From Tomitella fengzijianii (GTDB lineage: Bacteria; Actinomycetota; Actinomycetes; Mycobacteriales; Mycobacteriaceae), in contig NZ_CP041765.1 of NCBI RefSeq assembly GCF_007559025.1, positions 1,112,679-1,176,678 on the forward strand: DNA of 64,000 bases, read 5' to 3'. Below the pieces are notes generated by a model. The model ran no database searches. It had not been told where the DNA came from and saw nothing but the letters and a program-made list of their open reading frames with translations. The position numbers and the translations under genes were made by a program. Shown piece after piece: positions 8,131-16,465 of this stretch (positions are counted from its first letter, which is position 1; each line of letters begins with the position of its first letter).

Positions 8131-9632
8131 TGGGCGGCGTGGCCGATTCGACGCACGCAGACTCCCCTTCCTTCTCGCCCGCAGCCTCCCCCGCAGCAGC
8201 CCCCGCGGCGCCTCCCGTGATCATGGACGTCCTCGCCCAGCGGTACGCGAGCGGCGAGCTGGTCCGCCTGTGGTCCGCCGAGCGCAAGATCGTCGCCGAG
8301 CGGCGGTTGTGGCTGGCGGTGCTCCGCGCACAGGCCGAGCTGGGCATCGAGGTGCCCGCCGGGGCCTTCGACGACTATTCGCGCGTTCTGGAACAGGTGG
8401 ACCTGGCGTCCATCGCGGCACGCGAGCGGGTCACCCGCCACGACGTCAAGGCCCGCATCGAGGAGTTCAACGCGCTCGCGGGGCACGAGCACATCCACAA
8501 GGGCATGACCAGCCGCGACCTGACCGAGAACGTCGAGCAGCTGCAGGTGCGCGATTCCCTCGAGCACGTGTACCGGCGGGGTATCGCGGTGGCCGCGCGC
8601 CTGGGCGAGCGGGCGGCGCAGTACTCGACGCTGGTGATGGCCGGCCGCAGCCACAACGTGGCGGCGCAGGCGACCACGCTGGGCAAGCGCTTCGCATCGG
8701 CGGCCGACGAACTGCTTCTGGCGCTCACGCGGCTGCGCGAACTCATCGACCGCTACCCGCTGCGGGGCATCAAGGGGCCGATGGGCACGGCGCAGGACAT
8801 GCTCGACCTGCTCGGCGGCGACGCGGCCAAGCTCGCCCGGCTCGAGGAGAGCGTGGCCGGGCACCTCGGCTTCCCGCACGTGTTCACCAGCGTGGGCCAG
8901 GTCTACCCGCGTTCCCTCGACCACGATGCGCTTTCCGCGCTGGTCCAGGTGGCCGCGGGGCCGTCGTCGCTTGCGCACACGATCCGGCTGATGGCCGGCA
9001 ACGAGCTGGTCACCGAGGGTTTCCAGCCTGGCCAGGTCGGCTCGTCGGCGATGCCGCACAAGATGAACACGCGCTCGTGCGAACGGGTCAACGGGCTGCA
9101 GGTGGTCCTGCGGGGCTACGCGTCGATGGCGGCGGAACTCGCCGGCGCACAGTGGAACGAAGGCGACGTGTTCTGCTCCGTCGTGCGGCGCGTGGCGCTG
9201 CCGGACGCCTTCTTCGCCATCGACGGGCTTTTCGAGACCTTCCTGACCGTGCTCGGCGAGTTCGGCGCGTATCCCGCCGTGATCGGCAAGGAGCTCGACA
9301 GGTACCTGCCGTTCCTCGCCACCACGAAGATCCTCATGGCCGCGGTGCGGGCCGGTGTGGGGCGCGAGACCGCCCACGAGGTCATCAAGGAGCACGCGGT
9401 GGCCGTCGCGTTGGCGATGCGGGAGGAAGGCCGCGAGCCGGACCTCGTCGATCGCCTCGCCGCAGACCCCCGCCTTCCTCTCGACCGTGACGGTCTCGAA
9501 GCGGCGCTCGCGGACAAGGCCGCGTTCATCGGGGCCGCCGGCGCGCAGACCGCCGGGGTGGTCGCGCGCGTGCAGGAACTGGTCGATTCGGATCCGGCCG
9601 CGGCCGCCTACACCCCGGGTTCCATCCTCTAG
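8130..9632 (+). CDS. purB: Adenylosuccinate lyase
   Basis: Catalyses two fumarate-releasing steps: SAICAR to AICAR, and adenylosuccinate to AMP. The fumarase/aspartase-superfamily signature GSSAMPHKMN is present, as are the TSRDLTENVEQ and MAGRSHNVAAQATTLGKRF segments. With the ATG at 8130 the protein has 500 residues. The first ~31 are Ser/Pro/Ala-rich and absent from typical homologues (about 470), so the ATG at 8223 (MDVLAQRYAS) is a serious alternative. The 8130 start overlaps the stop of the preceding TetR gene by one base. purC follows, 18 bp downstream, with its own -10. Confidence 0.93.
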   Translation: MGGVADSTHADSPSFSPAASPAAAPAAPPVIMDVLAQRYASGELVRLWSAERKIVAERRLWLAVLRAQAELGIEVPAGAFDDYSRVLEQVDLASIAARERVTRHDVKARIEEFNALAGHEHIHKGMTSRDLTENVEQLQVRDSLEHVYRRGIAVAARLGERAAQYSTLVMAGRSHNVAAQATTLGKRFASAADELLLALTRLRELIDRYPLRGIKGPMGTAQDMLDLLGGDAAKLARLEESVAGHLGFPHVFTSVGQVYPRSLDHDALSALVQVAAGPSSLAHTIRLMAGNELVTEGFQPGQVGSSAMPHKMNTRSCERVNGLQVVLRGYASMAAELAGAQWNEGDVFCSVVRRVALPDAFFAIDGLFETFLTVLGEFGAYPAVIGKELDRYLPFLATTKILMAAVRAGVGRETAHEVIKEHAVAVALAMREEGREPDLVDRLAADPRLPLDRDGLEAALADKAAFIGAAGAQTAGVVARVQELVDSDPAAAAYTPGSIL

Positions 9633-9636
9633 CGGA

Positions 9637-9642
9637 TAGGAT
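9637..9642 (+). promoter_or_regulatory. -10 element (TAGGAT) for purC
   Basis: TAGGAT ends 8 nt before the GTG start of purC at 9651, compatible with a leaderless or nearly leaderless transcript. Confidence 0.45.
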
Positions 9643-9650
9643 GTACCACC

Positions 9651-10541
9651 GTGCGTCCCACACTGTCTGACTACAAGCACTTGAGCACCGGCAAGGTCCG
9701 GGAGCTCTACGAGATCGACGAGAAGACCCTGCTCATGGTCGCCTCGGATCGGATCTCCGCGTATGACCACATCCTGAGCACCCCCATCCCCGATAAGGGC
9801 AAGTTGCTCACCGCGATGAGCGTCTACTTCTTCGACCAGCTGTCCGTGCCGAACCACCTCGCCGGTGATGCGGAGGACGAGCGGATCCCCGAAGAGGTGC
9901 TGGGCCGTGCGCTGGTGGTGCACAAGCTCGAGATGATCCCGGTCGAATGCGTGGCACGCGGATTCCTCACCGGCTCCGGGATGGCCGACTATCGCGCCAC
10001 GGGGGCGGTGTGCGGCGTCGCATTGCCGGACGGCCTGGTGGAGGCGAGCAGGCTGCCGGAACCGATCTTCACGCCGGCCCGCAAGGCCGCGGTGGGGGAC
10101 CACGACGAGAACATCACCTTCGACCAGGTGGTGGCGGCGATCGGCGCAGACCTCGCCGTCAAACTGCGCGACGACACCATCGACATCTACTCGCGCGCGT
10201 CGATGCTCGCTTACGATCGTGGGATCCTGCTCGCCGACACGAAGTTCGAGTTCGGCACGGACCCCGGCGGCAACCTTGTGCTGGCGGACGAGGTGCTGAC
10301 GGCGGATTCCTCCCGGTTCTGGCCGGTGGACGGGTATGCGGAGGGCAGCGCGCAGCCCAGCTACGACAAACAGTTCGTGCGTGACTGGCTCACCTCGGAC
10401 GAGTCCGGGTGGGACCGCGCGTCGGACACGCCGCCCCCGCCGCTGCCGCAGCACGTCGTCGACGCGACCCGGCAGCGCTACGTGGAGGCCTACGAGCGGC
10501 TCAGCGGCCGCTCCTTCGACGACTGGCCGGGCGGAGAGTGA
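9651..10541 (+). CDS. purC: SAICAR synthetase
   Basis: Phosphoribosylaminoimidazole-succinocarboxamide synthase, which condenses CAIR and aspartate with ATP. The 296 residues match the longer actinobacterial/eukaryotic type. Visible motifs are [25 protein letters not shown], the signature [15 protein letters not shown], and LADTKFEFG. The GTG start follows a TAGGAT -10. The stop overlaps the GTG start of ptrB (GTGA), so purC and ptrB are coupled, as in M. tuberculosis (Rv0780-Rv0782). Confidence 0.96.
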   Translation: MRPTLSDYKHLSTGKVRELYEIDEKTLLMVASDRISAYDHILSTPIPDKGKLLTAMSVYFFDQLSVPNHLAGDAEDERIPEEVLGRALVVHKLEMIPVECVARGFLTGSGMADYRATGAVCGVALPDGLVEASRLPEPIFTPARKAAVGDHDENITFDQVVAAIGADLAVKLRDDTIDIYSRASMLAYDRGILLADTKFEFGTDPGGNLVLADEVLTADSSRFWPVDGYAEGSAQPSYDKQFVRDWLTSDESGWDRASDTPPPPLPQHVVDATRQRYVEAYERLSGRSFDDWPGGE

Positions 10542-12670
10542 TTCCCCGGCGGCCCCCCATTGCGCCTCGCCACCCGGAGCGGCGCACCCACCACGGCGAC
10601 GGGTTCGTCGACGATTACGAGTGGTTGCGCGACAAGGACGCGCCGGAGGTGCGTGCCCACCTCGAGGCGGAGAACGCCTACACCGAGGCGCGGACCGCCG
10701 GGCTGACCCCGCTGCGCGATGCGGTGTTCGAGGAGATCCGCTCCCGCGTGCAGGAGACCGACCTGTCGGTGCCGGTGCGCGACGGCGGCTGGTGGTACTA
10801 CAGCCGTACGGTCGAGGGCAGGCAGTACGCCCTGCACTGCCGGGCGCCCGCGGCCGCGGACGATTGGACTCCGCCGGTGCTCGCGCCCGGCGTCGCCGTG
10901 CCCGGCGAACAGGTGCTGCTCGACGGCAACGCCGAGGCGGAGGGGCACGAGTTCTTCGCGTTGGGCAGCTTCGCCGTCTCCGACGACGGGACGCTGCTGG
11001 CGTTCGCCGTCGACACCGCGGGCGACGAGCGGTACACGCTGCGGATCAAGGACCTGCGCACGGGAGAACTGCTGGGCGACGAGATCCCGGGCACCTTCCC
11101 CGGCGCGGTGTTCTCGCCCGACGGCCGCTACGTGTTCTACCCGACCGTCGACGACGCATGGCGTCCCGACACCGTCTGGCGGCACCGCGTGGGCACGGGC
11201 CGCGGCGACGACGTGCGGGTGTTCACGGAGCCGGACGAGCGCTACTGGCTCGGCATCGGCGTGACCCGCAGCCGCCGGTATATCGTGATCGAACTCGGCT
11301 CCAAGATCACGTCCGAGTCGTGGATCCTGGGCGCCGACGATCCCGCCGGCGAGTTCCGGGTGGTCCTGCCCCGAAGTGAGGGCGTCGAGTACGAGATCGA
11401 TCACGCGGTGGTGGGCGGTGACGACCGCCTGCTGATCCTGCACAACGCCGACGGTGCGGAGAACTTCGCGCTCGCCCAGGCGCCGGTGGACCAGCCCGGG
11501 CGGATGACCGAGGTCATCGCGTATCGCGACGACGTGCGCCTGGAGCAGATCGACGTCTTCGCCGGGCACGTCGCTGTGGGCTACCGCAGCGGTGCCATTC
11601 CGCGTATCGGCGTGATGGCGGTGACCGCATCCGGGTTCGGCCCCGTGCGGGAGATCGGCTTCGACGAGGAGCTGTACTCGGCGGGCCTCGGCGCCACCTC
11701 CGAGTGGGAGTCGCCGCTGCTGCGCGTCGGCCAGACCTCGTTCGTCACCCCTGCACGGATCTACGACTACGAGTTCTCCACCGGGGAGCTGCACCTGCGC
11801 AAACAGCAGCCGGTGCTGCCCGACCCGTCGGGGCGGGCGTTCGACCCCGCCGACTACGAGCAGAAGCGCGAGTGGGCGACGGCGCCGGACGGCACCCGAA
11901 TCCCGATCTCGATCATCCGGCGAGTGCCCGGCACCGACGGCCCGGCGGCCCCGGCGCCGACGCTGCTGTACGGCTACGGCTCGTACGAGATCAGCGTGGA
12001 CCCGGAGTTCTCCATAGCGCGGCTGTCGCTGCTCGACAGGGGGATGGTCTACGCCGTGGCGCACGTCCGCGGCGGCGGCGAGATGGGGCGCCGCTGGTAC
12101 GACGACGGCAAGCAGCTGGCCAAGCGGAACACGTTCACCGACTTCGTCGCTTGCACCCGCCACCTGGTGGACAGCGGGCTCACCACGCCCGCGCAGCTGG
12201 TGGCGGAGGGCGGCAGCGCGGGTGGGCTGCTGATGGGGGCGGTGGCGAACATCGCGCCGGAACTGTTCGCCGGCATCCTCGCCGTGGTCCCGTTCGTGGA
12301 CCCGCTGACGTCCATCCTCGACCCGTCGCTGCCGTTGACCGTCATCGAATGGGACGAGTGGGGCGACCCGCTGCACGACCCCGAGGTGTACCGGTACATG
12401 AAGACGTACTCGCCGTACGAGAACGTCGAGAACCGCCAGTACCCGGCGATCCTCGCGGTCACCAGCATCAACGACACCCGGGTGCTGTACGTGGAGCCGG
12501 CCAAGTGGGTGGCCCGCCTGCGCGAGGTGGTCGACGAGAAGACGTCCGAGGGGATCCTGCTGAAGACGGAGATGGCCGCGGGGCACGGCGGGGTCAGCGG
12601 TCGCTACGACAAGTGGCGGCAGACGGCATTCGAGTACGCGTGGGTGCTGACCGCCGCGGGGGCGGCGTAG
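10538..12670 (+). CDS. ptrB: Prolyl oligopeptidase / protease II (S9 family)
   Basis: A 710-residue cytosolic serine oligopeptidase of the S9A family (protease II cleaves after Arg/Lys in short peptides). The N-terminal half (about 20-400) is the beta-propeller, with the PS9_N start [24 protein letters not shown]. The C-terminal alpha/beta-hydrolase domain carries the nucleophile Ser in [11 protein letters not shown], the SINDTRV segment around the Asp, and the catalytic His in [12 protein letters not shown]. The GTG start overlaps the purC stop by 4 bp. The homologue in M. tuberculosis is split into ptrBa and ptrBb; here it is one uninterrupted frame. Confidence 0.93.
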   Translation: MIPRRPPIAPRHPERRTHHGDGFVDDYEWLRDKDAPEVRAHLEAENAYTEARTAGLTPLRDAVFEEIRSRVQETDLSVPVRDGGWWYYSRTVEGRQYALHCRAPAAADDWTPPVLAPGVAVPGEQVLLDGNAEAEGHEFFALGSFAVSDDGTLLAFAVDTAGDERYTLRIKDLRTGELLGDEIPGTFPGAVFSPDGRYVFYPTVDDAWRPDTVWRHRVGTGRGDDVRVFTEPDERYWLGIGVTRSRRYIVIELGSKITSESWILGADDPAGEFRVVLPRSEGVEYEIDHAVVGGDDRLLILHNADGAENFALAQAPVDQPGRMTEVIAYRDDVRLEQIDVFAGHVAVGYRSGAIPRIGVMAVTASGFGPVREIGFDEELYSAGLGATSEWESPLLRVGQTSFVTPARIYDYEFSTGELHLRKQQPVLPDPSGRAFDPADYEQKREWATAPDGTRIPISIIRRVPGTDGPAAPAPTLLYGYGSYEISVDPEFSIARLSLLDRGMVYAVAHVRGGGEMGRRWYDDGKQLAKRNTFTDFVACTRHLVDSGLTTPAQLVAEGGSAGGLLMGAVANIAPELFAGILAVVPFVDPLTSILDPSLPLTVIEWDEWGDPLHDPEVYRYMKTYSPYENVENRQYPAILAVTSINDTRVLYVEPAKWVARLREVVDEKTSEGILLKTEMAAGHGGVSGRYDKWRQTAFEYAWVLTAAGAA

Positions 12671-12791
12671 GCCGCGCGGGCTTCGCCGATTCGACACGGT
12701 TCGAGCACCGCGTGTGCACGCCGAGCGCCTGATCACGCGCTGACGGCGGGAGACGGTGTGCGGAACCGGGCGGGCGGCGGGCGCGCCGGAG

Positions 12792-13568
12792 TCAGCGGAA
12801 TCCGGCGTCGTGCAGGATCCGCTGCCCTTTCTCGCCGGTGACGATGCCGACGAAATCGCGCGCCGCGCCCGCCTGGCCGCCGGCGCCGCCGAGCACGGCG
12901 ATGGGGTAGTGGTTCACCGCGTGCCGGGCCTCCGGGAAGTCCACGGTGTCGACCCGGTTTCCGGCGGCCGCGGCGTCGGTGACGTAGACGAGTCCGGCGT
13001 CGGCCTGGCCCGCGAGTACTTTGCCGAGCACATCGGTGACGCTGTTCTCCTCGCTGACCGGGCTCAGTCGAACCCCCGCACCGTCCTCCACCCGTACGGC
13101 CGCGTCGCCGCACGGCACCTGCGGCGCGCACACGACCACTGAGACGCCCGGCCGGGCCAGATCGGCGAACGAGGCGATGCCGGCAGGGTTGCCGGGCGGG
13201 GTCACGATGGTGAGCACGTTGGAGGTGAACGTCTCCGGGTCCCCATCGGTGAGCCCCGCCGATGCGGCGTCCTGCATGACCGCCTCGTTGGCCGAGGCGA
13301 ACACGTCCGCGTCGGCGCCGCTCGCGATCTGCTGCTCGAGCGTGTTGGAACCGCCGAAGGAGAATTCCACGTTCCGGCCCGGGTACTGCTCCTCGTAGAC
13401 GTGGCCGATCTGCGTGAAGGTGTCCTTGAGCGAGGCCGCGGCGTAGACGGTGAGCGTGTCGGACGTGCCGGATGCGCAGGCCGACACTACGAGCACGGCG
13501 AGCGATGCCGCTGCGGCGCCGCACGCCCGGAGGGCCGGCCGCGTCCGCGGTGACCTCCCCGCCTTCAT
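12792..13568 (-). CDS. modA: Molybdate-binding lipoprotein of an ABC importer
   Basis: A 258-residue periplasmic-type binding protein anchored as a lipoprotein. The N-terminus is a signal peptide ending in the lipobox LVVSAC. The mature part begins SDTLTVYAAASLKDTF, the classical ModA opening that binds molybdate or tungstate oxyanion, and continues with EFSFGGSNTLEQQI and GADADVFASANE. The ATG overlaps the stop of the upstream TOBE-domain regulator (ATGA). No modB or modC follows: the downstream 120 bp is non-coding and then meets convergent ptrB. The transporter membrane and ATPase parts must therefore lie elsewhere, or this is an orphan. Confidence 0.93.
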   Translation of the reverse strand: MKAGRSPRTRPALRACGAAAASLAVLVVSACASGTSDTLTVYAAASLKDTFTQIGHVYEEQYPGRNVEFSFGGSNTLEQQIASGADADVFASANEAVMQDAASAGLTDGDPETFTSNVLTIVTPPGNPAGIASFADLARPGVSVVVCAPQVPCGDAAVRVEDGAGVRLSPVSEENSVTDVLGKVLAGQADAGLVYVTDAAAAGNRVDTVDFPEARHAVNHYPIAVLGGAGGQAGAARDFVGIVTGEKGQRILHDAGFR

Positions 13569-13981
13569 CGGGGCCCGTCCTCGGGGGCAGCCGGCGTCTC
13601 GACGATGACGTTGGTGGACTTGACCACGGCGACCGCGAGCACGCCGGGCGCGAGCCCCAGTTCGCGGGCCGAATCAGCGCTGATCAGAGAGACCACCGCG
13701 TGCGGGCCGGCCTGGATCTCCACCTGGGCCATCACGCCGTCCGTCTTGACCTCGGTGACGAGCCCCACCAGTCGGTTGCGTGCGGACCGCCCCACGGAGG
13801 AGGGGTCGTTCGCGGCGGCGGCGTGCGCGCGGGCGTGGCGGGCGAGCGCCGCACCGTCGATCATCGTCACCCCGCCGGGGCGGCTCTCGGCAGGCAGAGC
13901 GCCGGTGTCGATGAGGCGGCGCACGGTGTCGGTGCTGACGCCGAGGAGATCGGCGGCATGGCGGACGCGATACTCAGGCAT
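13565..13981 (-). CDS. Excisionase-type HTH plus TOBE-domain regulator (molybdate sensor)
   Basis: A 138-residue two-domain protein. Residues 1-50 are a MerR/excisionase-like helix-turn-helix (YRVRHAADLLGVSTDTVRRLIDTGALPAESRPGG). Residues 68-128 are a single TOBE domain (NRLVGLVTEVKTDGVMAQVEIQAGPHAVVSLISADSARELGL), the module that binds molybdate in ModE and molbindins. It overlaps modA by 4 bp, so sensor and binding protein are made together. A 28-bp imperfect palindrome 15 bp upstream of the ATG is the likely autoregulatory operator. The start is chosen at MPEYRV; the longer frame upstream has no homology-like content. Confidence 0.85.
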   Translation of the reverse strand: MPEYRVRHAADLLGVSTDTVRRLIDTGALPAESRPGGVTMIDGAALARHARAHAAAANDPSSVGRSARNRLVGLVTEVKTDGVMAQVEIQAGPHAVVSLISADSARELGLAPGVLAVAVVKSTNVIVETPAAPEDGPR

Positions 13982-13996
13982 GCGACCATCAAAGCT

Positions 13997-14024
13997 CATT
14001 ATCGACGCAAATGCGACAATAATG
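13997..14024 (-). promoter_or_regulatory. Palindromic operator upstream of the TOBE regulator-modA operon
   Basis: A 28-bp palindrome matching at 11 of 14 base pairs: outer arms CATTAT/ATAATG, inner arms CGCA/TGCG. It covers a GATAAT -10-like hexamer on the minus strand and ends 15 bp from the start codon, a good position for repression. Confidence 0.55.
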
Positions 14025-14102
14025 GGCGTTGTCGTCGAGATTGGTGCATCGGGTGCCGCCGCGGCGGATCGGCGGCCGTTCCTGGCCTGCGCTCTTTGTG
14101 GG

Positions 14103-14108
14103 TAGCGT
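14103..14108 (+). promoter_or_regulatory. Leaderless-type -10 (TAGCGT) for gpx
   Basis: TAGCGT is followed after 6 nt by the ATG at 14115, with no ribosome-binding site. Confidence 0.55.
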
Positions 14109-14114
14109 TGGGGC

Positions 14115-14612
14115 ATGAGCGCAGACGACCTGATGAACCTGTCCGTCAACACCCTGGCCGGCGAGCCGACGACGATCGCGCATGCGACGGGCTCCGGCCC
14201 AGTGCTGGCGGTGAACGTGGCCTCCAAGTGCGGGCTCACGCCGCAGTACACGGCGCTGGAGCAGTTGGCGAAGGACTACGCCGCGCGCGGCCTCACCGTG
14301 GTGGGCTTCCCGTGCAACCAGTTCATGGGCCAGGAGCCCGGTACTGCGGAGGAGATCGCGGAGTTCTGCTCCGCGACCTACGGAGTCACCTTCCCGATGA
14401 TGGAGAAGATCGAGGTGAACGGGAAGGGCCGGCACCCGATCTACGGCGTGCTGACGGAGAAGGCCGACGACGCGGGCGAGGCCGGCGACGTCCAGTGGAA
14501 CTTCGAGAAGTTCCTCATCGGCGCCGACGGCGCCGTGTTGCGGCGCTTCCGGCCCACGACGACGCCCGACGACCCGGCTGTCATCGAGGCCCTGGAAGCT
14601 GCGCTGGGCTGA
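14115..14612 (+). CDS. gpx: Glutathione peroxidase-family thiol peroxidase
   Basis: A 165-residue cysteine-type GPx that reduces H2O2 and organic peroxides. In organisms with mycothiol and no glutathione, the usual reductant is thioredoxin. The peroxidatic Cys39 lies in NVASKCGLTPQY. The second signature VGFPCNQFMGQEPG supplies C67 and the conserved Gln73, and the Trp is in VQWNFEKFL. A leaderless promoter sets the start. The last codons lie in a 15-bp unit that is duplicated immediately after the stop. Confidence 0.92.
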   Translation: MSADDLMNLSVNTLAGEPTTIAHATGSGPVLAVNVASKCGLTPQYTALEQLAKDYAARGLTVVGFPCNQFMGQEPGTAEEIAEFCSATYGVTFPMMEKIEVNGKGRHPIYGVLTEKADDAGEAGDVQWNFEKFLIGADGAVLRRFRPTTTPDDPAVIEALEAALG

Positions 14613-14627
14613 GCTGCGCTGGGCTGA
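14598..14627 (+). repeat. 15-bp tandem duplication across the gpx stop codon
   Basis: GCTGCGCTGGGCTGA occurs twice back to back. The first copy supplies the last codons and TGA of gpx; the second lies outside the gene. Confidence 0.85.
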
Positions 14628-14651
14628 GTAGAGCTGGGGCCGGGGCGGGGG

Positions 14652-15314
14652 TCAGGCGATCTCCACCGCCTCCTCGCGCGGCGGCGTCAGGAACCGCGAG
14701 TCCGCCGGACCGAGGTTCTGCAGCTGGCCCAGGTAGATCCCCAGCCCGGGCTCCGACACGATGGCGGTGTGGATCGGGATCGCGACGCGCGGCGCGACGG
14801 CGCGGAAGTAGTCGACGGTCTCCTGCAGCTTGGACCACGGTGCGGTGGCGGGCAGGGCCAGTACGTCGATGGGTTGTTCGGGGACGAACAGCGCGTCGCC
14901 CGGGTGCATGAATGCGCCCGCCTGCTGCGCCGTGGACAGGATGTAGCTCGCGTTGTCGACCAGCGGGATGTCCGGGTGGATCGTCGCGTGGGTGCCGCCG
15001 CCCACGTCCACGCGCACGTCGGCGATGACGAACTCGTCGCCGACGTGCGCCGCAGTGAACCGCGGACCCCATGCCTCGTCCGCCCACAGCCGGGCGCTCT
15101 GCGGGTCGCAGTACGCGGCGGCCTGCGGGTTGGCGTTGAGCAGTGCAGGCAGACGCGCCACGTCTCCGTGGTCCGGATGCTGGTGCGTCACCAGGATCGC
15201 ATCGAGCCCCGTGAGCGGTTCGAAGCCGCCGGAGAGGTTGCCGGGATCGATGAGGATGCGCGCCCCGCCGAGCTCGACGAGCAGGCACGAGTGTCCGAAA
15301 TGTGTCAGTCGCAT
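14652..15314 (-). CDS. MBL-fold metal-dependent hydrolase
   Basis: A 220-residue metallo-beta-lactamase-fold protein of the UlaG/L-ascorbate lactonase-like branch. It starts MRLTHFGHSCLLVE and has the metal-binding THQHPDHGD (HxHxDH variant with Gln), FMHPGDALFVPE and a late His in IPIHTAI. The substrate is unknown. The M. tuberculosis counterpart next to purS/purQ is Rv0786c, so the neighbourhood is conserved. It is divergent from purS; a CATACT hexamer 6 nt before the ATG suggests a leaderless transcript here too. Confidence 0.83.
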   Translation of the reverse strand: MRLTHFGHSCLLVELGGARILIDPGNLSGGFEPLTGLDAILVTHQHPDHGDVARLPALLNANPQAAAYCDPQSARLWADEAWGPRFTAAHVGDEFVIADVRVDVGGGTHATIHPDIPLVDNASYILSTAQQAGAFMHPGDALFVPEQPIDVLALPATAPWSKLQETVDYFRAVAPRVAIPIHTAIVSEPGLGIYLGQLQNLGPADSRFLTPPREEAVEIA

Positions 15315-15343
15315 GGCACCAGTATGCGACGGAACCGGACCGG

Positions 15344-15349
15344 TAGACT
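15344..15349 (+). promoter_or_regulatory. -10 element (TAGACT) of the purSQ operon
   Basis: TAGACT fits the TANNNT -10 and lies 5 nt before a GTG, but the purS start is about 110 nt further on. It therefore probably drives a transcript with a long 5' leader (about 15355-15458). Confidence 0.45.
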
Positions 15350-15354
15350 GCCAC

Positions 15355-15458
15355 GTGGCCGACGGGTGTCGGCCGGGCGCCTCAGCCGGGGTTCCCGCAA
15401 TCCATTCCGGATCCGGCCGCCGGATCCGATCTTTCGTTTCGACTTCGAGGAGCGACGC
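15355..15458 (+). other. Structured 5' leader upstream of purS
   Basis: The first bases can form a hairpin (GGCCGAC-GGGT-GTCGGCC). Further on, the palindromic CCGGATCCGG is followed by a partial copy (CCGGATCCG). No known riboswitch class is recognised. The leader ends with a GAGGAG ribosome-binding site 7 nt before the purS GTG. Confidence 0.35.
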
Positions 15459-15701
15459 GTGGCCCGTGTAGTGGTGGACGTCATGCCCAAGGAAGAGATC
15501 CTGGACCCCCAGGGGCAGGCTATCGCCGGCGCGCTCGGCCGGCTCGGGTACGCCGGGGTGGCGGGTGTGCGGCAGGGCAAGCGCTTCGAGCTCGAGGTCG
15601 ACGGTTCCGTCTCGGACGCGGACCTGGCCAAGATCGCCGAGGACGTGCTGGCCAACACGGTCATCGAGGACTGGAACGTCACCCGGGTGCAGCAGTCGTG
15701 A
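15459..15701 (+). CDS. purS: FGAM synthase subunit PurS
   Basis: An 80-residue small subunit of formylglycinamidine ribonucleotide synthase. It dimerises and bridges PurQ and PurL so that ammonia passes from the glutaminase to the synthase. The protein begins [21 protein letters not shown] and contains [13 protein letters not shown], both typical. The GTG at 15459 has GAGGAG 7 nt upstream. The stop overlaps the purQ GTG (GTGA). PurL, the third subunit, is encoded 4 kb downstream. Confidence 0.95.
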   Translation: MARVVVDVMPKEEILDPQGQAIAGALGRLGYAGVAGVRQGKRFELEVDGSVSDADLAKIAEDVLANTVIEDWNVTRVQQS

Positions 15702-16378
15702 GCGCGCGCATCGGTGTCATCACGTTCCCCGGCACGCTCGACGATGTGGACGCGGCCCGTGCGGTGCGGGCGTCCGGCGCGGAGGCCGTGAGCCTCTGGC
15801 ACGGCGACGCGGACCTCAAGGGAGTCGACGCGGTGGTCGTGCCCGGCGGCTTCTCCTACGGCGACTACCTGCGCTGCGGCGCCATCGCGCGCTTCTCGCC
15901 GGTGATGGGCGAGGTGGTCGAGGCGGCGGGCAGGGGCATGCCCGTGCTGGGGATCTGCAACGGTTTCCAGGTGCTGTGCGAGGCCGGCCTGCTGCCGGGC
16001 GCACTCACCCGTAACGAGGACCTGCTGTTCATCTGCCGCGATCAATGGCTGCGCGTGGAGTCCGACGCGACCGCGTGGACGGCGCGGTACGACGCGGGTG
16101 CGGAGATCCTCATCCCGCTCAAGTCCGGTGAGGGCCGATATCAGGCTCCGGCCGACGTGCTCGAGCAGCTCGAGGGCGACGGCCGTGTGGTGTTCCGCTA
16201 CGTGGGCGACAACCCCAATGGTTCCCAGAGTGCGATCGCCGGTGTGGCCTCAGAGAACGGCCGGGTGGTGGGGCTTATGCCGCACCCGGAGCACGCCACC
16301 GAGGCGCTCACCGGCCCCAGCGACGACGGCCTCGGCATGTTCCTGTCGGTACTCGACGGGGTGCTCGCAGGGGCCTGA
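15698..16378 (+). CDS. purQ: FGAM synthase glutaminase subunit PurQ
   Basis: A 226-residue class I glutamine amidotransferase that hydrolyses glutamine to supply NH3 to PurL. The nucleophile Cys87 lies in [12 protein letters not shown]. The oxyanion segment [21 protein letters not shown] and the His/Glu pair in MPHPEHATE complete the triad. The GTG start overlaps purS by 4 bp. A strong bidirectional terminator follows. Confidence 0.96.
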   Translation: MSARIGVITFPGTLDDVDAARAVRASGAEAVSLWHGDADLKGVDAVVVPGGFSYGDYLRCGAIARFSPVMGEVVEAAGRGMPVLGICNGFQVLCEAGLLPGALTRNEDLLFICRDQWLRVESDATAWTARYDAGAEILIPLKSGEGRYQAPADVLEQLEGDGRVVFRYVGDNPNGSQSAIAGVASENGRVVGLMPHPEHATEALTGPSDDGLGMFLSVLDGVLAGA

Positions 16379-16402
16379 CGGGTACGGCACGCAGACGCGG
16401 TT

Positions 16403-16437
16403 CCGGGGCACGTTCACCAGTGGTGAACGTGCCCCGG
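16403..16437. terminator. Bidirectional terminator between purQ and the encapsulin operon
   Basis: A perfect 35-bp inverted repeat: CCGGGGCACGTTCACCA, a single central G, then its exact complement. It sits between convergent purQ and the encapsulin gene and can serve both strands. Confidence 0.8.
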
Positions 16438-16465
16438 ACTCTGTGCGAGGAGGGTTCGGCCGCCC

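Noticed and set aside
7833-10454. A 873-codon minus-strand open frame across purB and purC
   Set aside because: It is antisense to two clear enzymes, rich in Arg/Gly/His, and has no recognisable domain; such frames are a by-product of very high GC.
10490-12736. A 748-codon antisense frame over ptrB
   Set aside because: Same reason: composition shadow of a real gene on the other strand.
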